Shown piece by piece: positions 7,631-10,885 of a DNA stretch of 10,885 nt (position 1 is the stretch's first letter; each line of letters opens with the position of its first letter). This DNA comes from Planctomycetaceae bacterium. Its GTDB lineage: Bacteria > Planctomycetota > Planctomycetia > Pirellulales > Thermoguttaceae. The stretch lies in the NCBI GenBank assembly GCA_031261125.1, contig JAISJZ010000115.1, forward strand, positions 1 through 10,885. Reading direction: 5' to 3'. Below the pieces are notes generated by a model, which saw nothing but the letters and a program-made list of their open reading frames with translations, ran no database searches and had not been told where the DNA came from. A program made the position numbers and the translations under genes.

Positions 7631-7678
7631 CAAAAAAACAAAAAATCGCATCCTTATTGCATATTTTTTGTTTTTTTG
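7631..7678. repeat. Perfect 16-bp A/T-tract inverted repeat
   Basis: The left arm CAAAAAAACAAAAAAT (7631-7646) is the exact reverse complement of the right arm at 7663-7678, with a 16-base centre (7647-7662). The right arm fills the spacer of the candidate promoter at 7657-7685. It could be a bent-DNA or operator element, or a cruciform-prone site. As a terminator it is atypical, because the stem itself is nearly all A/T. Confidence 0.8.
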
Positions 7679-7685
7679 ATAGAAT
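7657..7685 (+). promoter_or_regulatory. Candidate promoter of the Hsp70-like operon
   Basis: TTGCAT (7657-7662), a 17-base spacer, then TAGAAT (7680-7685). The -10 matches the consensus at 5 of 6 bases and the -35 at only 3 of 6. The start of transcription would be near 7692, leaving a leader of about 125 bases. The spacer coincides with one arm of the A/T inverted repeat, so a protein or DNA shape acting there could control this promoter. Confidence 0.35.
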
Positions 7686-7804
7686 TCGGATCCGTTAGAA
7701 CCTACCATAAATCGGAATGGGGGAAGATGCTTTGTATTGACGAATATAAAGTCCGAAATACTTGGTAAAACGAAATCCGTTCACTGGCATAACCGCATAA
7801 CGAT

Positions 7805-7808
7805 GGAG
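7805..7808 (+). promoter_or_regulatory. Shine-Dalgarno of the Hsp70-like gene
   Basis: GGAG, 10 bases before the ATG at 7819, followed by an A-rich stretch. There is no other ATG, GTG or TTG in frame before the first ATPase motif, so this site and start support the N-terminal extension as real. Confidence 0.5.
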
Positions 7809-7818
7809 AAAAAAGATA

Positions 7819-9519
7819 ATGCTCGGCAAAACAATTCTTGAAAATATCGCAAAATTATTCACCGCTTCAACTGCTCCGCAAGGCGTTGTCATTTACGGTA
7901 TTGACCTCGGAACAACTTATTCCGCTGTCGCCTATATGGACGAAAACGGTAACGCACAGATTATTCCCAACAGCGAAAATGACCGTATTACGCCGTCCGT
8001 TGTCTATTTTGACGAAGATGATAACGTTATCGTTGGTAAAGTCGCTAAAGAGTCCGCGAAACTTGATTCAGCCCGCTCAATAGATTTCATTAAACGTCAA
8101 ATGAGCAGCAACTGGACTTATACCGTTGACGGACACTCTTACTCTCCTGAAGAAATTTCCGCTTTCATTCTGAAACGGCTTGCGGAAGATGCTGCCAAAA
8201 CCGGAAACCATAAAGTTCAAAACGTCGTGATTACCGTTCCTGCCTATTTCGGCGACAAAGAACGCGCTCGTACCCGTACTGCCGGAGAATTAGCCGGTTT
8301 GAATGTTATCGAAATTCTTGATGAACCTGTCGCCGCGGCACTGAATTACAGTATCAACGCCGATGTTAAGGGGAAAAACGTTCTGGTGTACGACCTCGGC
8401 GGCGGAACCTTTGATGTTACTGTCGTCAATTTCGGTAAAAATCCCGACAAGAACGAAATCTCCATTATTTGTACAGAAGGTAATCACCGACTCGGCGGGA
8501 AAGATTGGGATGACCGTATCATTAACTATTATCTGTTGCAATTTCATTTGCAAACGGGAAGTGATATGAGTGTTCCGGTTGACCCGGATGTGATGACGGA
8601 ACTTCGGCAAAACGCGGAAACAGACAAAAAGGTATTGTCAGCAAAAAACAGCGTTAAACGGAAAATTACGATTGAAGGCAAAAAAAGCATTGTGGAATTA
8701 ACACGGGAAAAATTCGAGGAATTGACTGCCGACCTGTTGAACCAAACGCTTATACTGACCGACAAGGTTATCCGGCAGGCAGGAGAAAAAGGATACCCCA
8801 AGCTCGACACATTGATTCTTGTCGGCGGTTCGTCCCGGATGCCGCAAATCAAAGAAGCCATCGCCGTAAAATTTCACTTAACGCCGGGGCAAAATCTTAT
8901 TGATTTCGATGTGGATGAAGCCGTTGCGAAAGGAGCGGCAAGGGCTGGCGAAATCAAACTTCTTTCCTATCTCGTTCAGGATAAAGCGAAAAAGCCGCTG
9001 AATGAATTGCCGCCGGAAGAACAGAAAAAAATCGTTTCGCAAGTTGCCGGCATCACCGGAAAATCCGAAAAAGACATTTACGCTTTACCGGACTTAAAGA
9101 AAGTTGCAACCAAATCTTACGGAATCAAGGTATCTAAATCCGGTACCGAAATCATCCGTAATTTGATTGTGAAACAAACACCGGTTCCCGCTGCGGGAAA
9201 AGAAGATTTTGTAACCTCAAAAGCAAACAGCCGTAAACTCAATCTTACGGTTTATATCAACGATGAATCCGTGCCGGATATTGCTTTAGAATCCGGCGAA
9301 CAATTGGGCAGTATCGTTTTTCCGCTGGACGGGACACTCCCTGCCGGATCGCCCGTTGAGGTAACATTCACGCTTGATGAAGAAGGGGCATTATGTTTAA
9401 CCGGCTTTGATAAAACGAAAGGCAGTAAAATCGAAGCGGTATTCCATTCCAGCGGCATTATGACGGAACAAGAGAAAGATGCCGCCAAAGTGAATCTCAG
9501 TCAGAAAAACGTTGAATAA
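7819..9519 (+). CDS. Divergent Hsp70-family (DnaK-like) ATPase lacking the C-terminal lid
   Basis: A 566-residue protein. Residues 24-378 are a complete Hsp70 ATPase domain: phosphate-1 loop IDLGTTYS (28-35), VPAYFGDKER (140-149), EPVAAALNYS (169-178), phosphate-2 YDLGGGTFDV (191-200) and adenosine motif LVGGSSRMP (334-342). The catalytic framework therefore looks intact. After it, the canonical DnaK linker (DVLLLDVTP) is missing. About 50 charged and helical residues (382-430) lead into SYGIKV at 433-438, where a shortened beta-sandwich substrate-binding domain begins. The chain ends soon after SGIMTEQEKD (545-553), so the alpha-helical lid and tail of DnaK (about 630-640 aa) are absent. The first 22 residues form a probable amphipathic helix not found in ordinary DnaK. 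It is probably not the housekeeping dnaK, since grpE and dnaJ are not adjacent. It lies 14 bases upstream of a J-like/FGE membrane protein gene, its likely partner. Confidence 0.88.
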   Translation: MLGKTILENIAKLFTASTAPQGVVIYGIDLGTTYSAVAYMDENGNAQIIPNSENDRITPSVVYFDEDDNVIVGKVAKESAKLDSARSIDFIKRQMSSNWTYTVDGHSYSPEEISAFILKRLAEDAAKTGNHKVQNVVITVPAYFGDKERARTRTAGELAGLNVIEILDEPVAAALNYSINADVKGKNVLVYDLGGGTFDVTVVNFGKNPDKNEISIICTEGNHRLGGKDWDDRIINYYLLQFHLQTGSDMSVPVDPDVMTELRQNAETDKKVLSAKNSVKRKITIEGKKSIVELTREKFEELTADLLNQTLILTDKVIRQAGEKGYPKLDTLILVGGSSRMPQIKEAIAVKFHLTPGQNLIDFDVDEAVAKGAARAGEIKLLSYLVQDKAKKPLNELPPEEQKKIVSQVAGITGKSEKDIYALPDLKKVATKSYGIKVSKSGTEIIRNLIVKQTPVPAAGKEDFVTSKANSRKLNLTVYINDESVPDIALESGEQLGSIVFPLDGTLPAGSPVEVTFTLDEEGALCLTGFDKTKGSKIEAVFHSSGIMTEQEKDAAKVNLSQKNVE

Positions 9520-9533
9520 ACGAACAGCGTATT

Positions 9534-10885
9534 ATGTCCGCCAATATTTATCTTGACTTTGAACTTACGCTCGACCCGGCGGTAACCGATACGTCCGGGA
9601 TGGTACGGTTGTTAAACGAAAAAATACGTTACTGGAATCAGCATACCAATTTCTATCCCCGGTACAAATTACTTGTCGTTGAAGCGGAAAAATCTATTGC
9701 AAGCGGTCTGCCGAATTTAAGGGAACAGGCAGCCGAAGCCCGGCGTATCAAATGGAAAGAACTGCAAGATAAAATCCAGATTGCCGCCCGTGCCGGTATC
9801 AATGAAGCCGTTGCTCAAAAACTGGTTCAGCGATTCGCGGCTTTTTTCACGGAAGAAACGGTACTGAAAGAGTTAGGACAATATCAAATCCGTCCGTCTG
9901 TTTTTCAGCCGGAGTTTAATTCTCCGCCGAAACCGGAATCGTTGCAATGCGAAAAACCGGTTTCTTTTTCCGATATGCAGGCGATTGCAGAAGATTTGAG
10001 GTTTGTCCACGGCGGAAAATATAAAAATCTTTATGATTTACTGGGATTACCGCAAACGGCATCAACCGAACAACTTTATTTCGCGGCAACGGCGGCGGCG
10101 GATAAAGTTGACAGGATGCCGAAAAGCCATCCCGAAGCCGACCCATTAAACCGTTTGAGCAGTAGGTTTCTGCTGTATTTTAAGGACGATATTTACCGCC
10201 GGGGTTATGACGTTGCGCTGCGTCGTTTGTCGTTTGACACTCTTGCTGCGGAGGTGTTTGATTTCTACGCAGAAAGTTTTCGGAGCAACCAAAAATCAGA
10301 CGAACAACTTTGGCAGGAATCGGTCCAAAAGACGGTTGCACTCGGTTTTACAAAGGCAGAGGCGGAATATCTTGTCTATGAATTTTATTGCATAACGCGG
10401 AAATGTCCTCCGCCGACACCGCAGGCATCGTCGGTTCCGCCAGCGCCGCCGATTCCGAAACAGAATACAAAACGGAATGAGAGTCAAAAACCGAAGTTAC
10501 TGTTATTTTGGATACTGCTTGCGGCGTTTGCCGTTATTTTTATTGTCGGCGCAGCGGTTTTAATGCGGGAAAAGAACAATCGTCTGATGCCTGAAACAAA
10601 GGTTGCTGTATTAAAGGGGGAATCAAAAGCGGGCGACCTGTTAGAATTGACCATTAAGGACGTAAAATATCGTTTCCGCTGGTGTCCTGCGGGCAAGTTC
10701 ACGATGGGGAGTCCGTCAAGTGAAAAAGGCCGATTTGACAAAGGAACACGGCATCAAGTAACGTTAACGCAGGGCTTTTGGATGGGCGAGACGGAGGTAA
10801 CGCAGGAGCAATGGGAAGGAGTGATTGGCAAGAAATGGTTTGGATTTGTTGCAAATAATCCGAGTTATTTCAAGGGAGCAAAGAA
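9534..10885 (+). CDS. Membrane protein with two J-like modules and an FGE/SUMF1 domain (partial, runs off the window)
   Basis: Open from ATG 9534 to the window end with no stop (450 codons seen). The N-terminal cytoplasmic part (1-320) contains two related modules. One begins NIYLDFELTLDP (4-15) and ends with a helical stretch AGINEAVAQKLVQRF (87-101). The other begins NLYDLLGLPQTAS (165-177), which resembles the start of a J-domain, and ends GFTKAEAEYLVYEFY (271-285). No HPD motif is present. A Pro-rich linker (292-308) leads to one transmembrane segment (321-344, LLLFWILLAAFAVIFIVG). From about 374 an FGE-sulfatase (SUMF1-like) domain starts: FRWCPAGKFTMGSPSSEKGR (381-400), then GFWMGETEVTQEQW (414-427) and NNPSYFKG (441-448). 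The catalytic Cys region is beyond the edge, so enzyme activity is undecided; many planctomycete copies seem to be binding domains. The order implies Hsp70-facing modules inside and the FGE domain outside, if Pro-rich-side-in topology holds. It probably shares an operon with the Hsp70-like gene. Confidence 0.8.
   Translation, partial: MSANIYLDFELTLDPAVTDTSGMVRLLNEKIRYWNQHTNFYPRYKLLVVEAEKSIASGLPNLREQAAEARRIKWKELQDKIQIAARAGINEAVAQKLVQRFAAFFTEETVLKELGQYQIRPSVFQPEFNSPPKPESLQCEKPVSFSDMQAIAEDLRFVHGGKYKNLYDLLGLPQTASTEQLYFAATAAADKVDRMPKSHPEADPLNRLSSRFLLYFKDDIYRRGYDVALRRLSFDTLAAEVFDFYAESFRSNQKSDEQLWQESVQKTVALGFTKAEAEYLVYEFYCITRKCPPPTPQASSVPPAPPIPKQNTKRNESQKPKLLLFWILLAAFAVIFIVGAAVLMREKNNRLMPETKVAVLKGESKAGDLLELTIKDVKYRFRWCPAGKFTMGSPSSEKGRFDKGTRHQVTLTQGFWMGETEVTQEQWEGVIGKKWFGFVANNPSYFKGAK

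Larger units (their letters stand above)
7529..7818. other. Divergent intergenic region between the GH5 and Hsp70-like genes
   Basis: 290 bases without a credible gene. It holds, from left to right, a short leader for the leftward GH5 gene, its promoter (7574-7602), a perfect A/T inverted repeat (7631-7678), a candidate rightward promoter (7657-7685), and a leader of about 125 bases before the Hsp70-like start. No CIRCE operator was found. The region is more A/T-rich than the genes around it. Confidence 0.7.

Noticed and set aside
7529..7708. 60-codon N-terminal extension of the GH5 gene (start at 7708)
   Set aside because: It would hide the twin-arginine-like signal inside the chain, overlaps a TTGTTA-N17-TATAAT promoter and the A/T inverted repeat, and its sequence is low-complexity.
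7529..7818. CIRCE-type or other known heat-shock operator upstream of the Hsp70-like gene
   Set aside because: No TTAGCACTC/GAGTGCTAA pair or similar dyad is present; the only strong dyad is the A/T-tract repeat.
1169..9150. Apparent excess of GGTACC palindromes (about seven in the window)
   Set aside because: They fall inside codons such as GGT ACC and CGG TAC C in genes with strong CCG/GGT preference, so codon use explains them well enough.

Overview
The window looks like chromosomal DNA from a planctomycete (Planctomycetota, Pirellulales-like; possibly an anaerobic or gut lineage). This is inferred from the gene families and not from any marker gene. The clues are a CdsA variant with FGG and DVFD in place of the usual HGG and DRxD, a PAS-GAF-receiver regulator with an FGYD-type receiver end, a secreted hydrazine-synthase-alpha-like beta-propeller/cytochrome c protein, and a protein that carries a formylglycine-generating-enzyme-like (FGE) domain. 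No tRNA, rRNA, CRISPR array or insertion sequence was seen.

Left part, + strand (1-5989). A possible intrinsic terminator at 45-89 runs directly into the start codon of cdsA (90-1034), the CDP-diacylglycerol synthase of phospholipid synthesis. After a 106-base gap with a plausible promoter comes a cytoplasmic regulator (1141-2979) made of a pseudo-receiver, PAS, GAF and a C-terminal receiver with a Cys-rich insertion. It has no kinase or DNA-binding domain. Thirteen bases later, with a matching Shine-Dalgarno sequence, comes a 998-residue exported protein (2993-5989): a lectin-like beta-sandwich, a PD40 beta-propeller, and an HZS-alpha-like region with three CXXCH haem c sites. The two are probably co-transcribed.

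Middle, - strand (5996-7528). A GH5-type glycoside hydrolase with a twin-arginine-like signal and an apparent beta-sandwich insertion inside its catalytic barrel converges on the previous gene with only 6 bases between the stops. Its promoter (TTGTTA-N17-TATAAT) lies in the divergent intergenic region 7529-7818. That region also holds a perfect 16-bp A/T inverted repeat and a candidate promoter for the rightward genes.

Right part, + strand (7819-10885). An unusual Hsp70-like ATPase (566 aa, no helical lid, non-canonical linker, N-terminal extension) is followed 14 bases later by a gene open to the window edge (at least 450 codons). That protein has two diverged J-like/helical modules, a Pro-rich linker, one transmembrane segment and the beginning of an FGE/SUMF1 domain. 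This pair, a lidless Hsp70 with a membrane-anchored J-like/FGE partner, is the best candidate here for an undescribed system.
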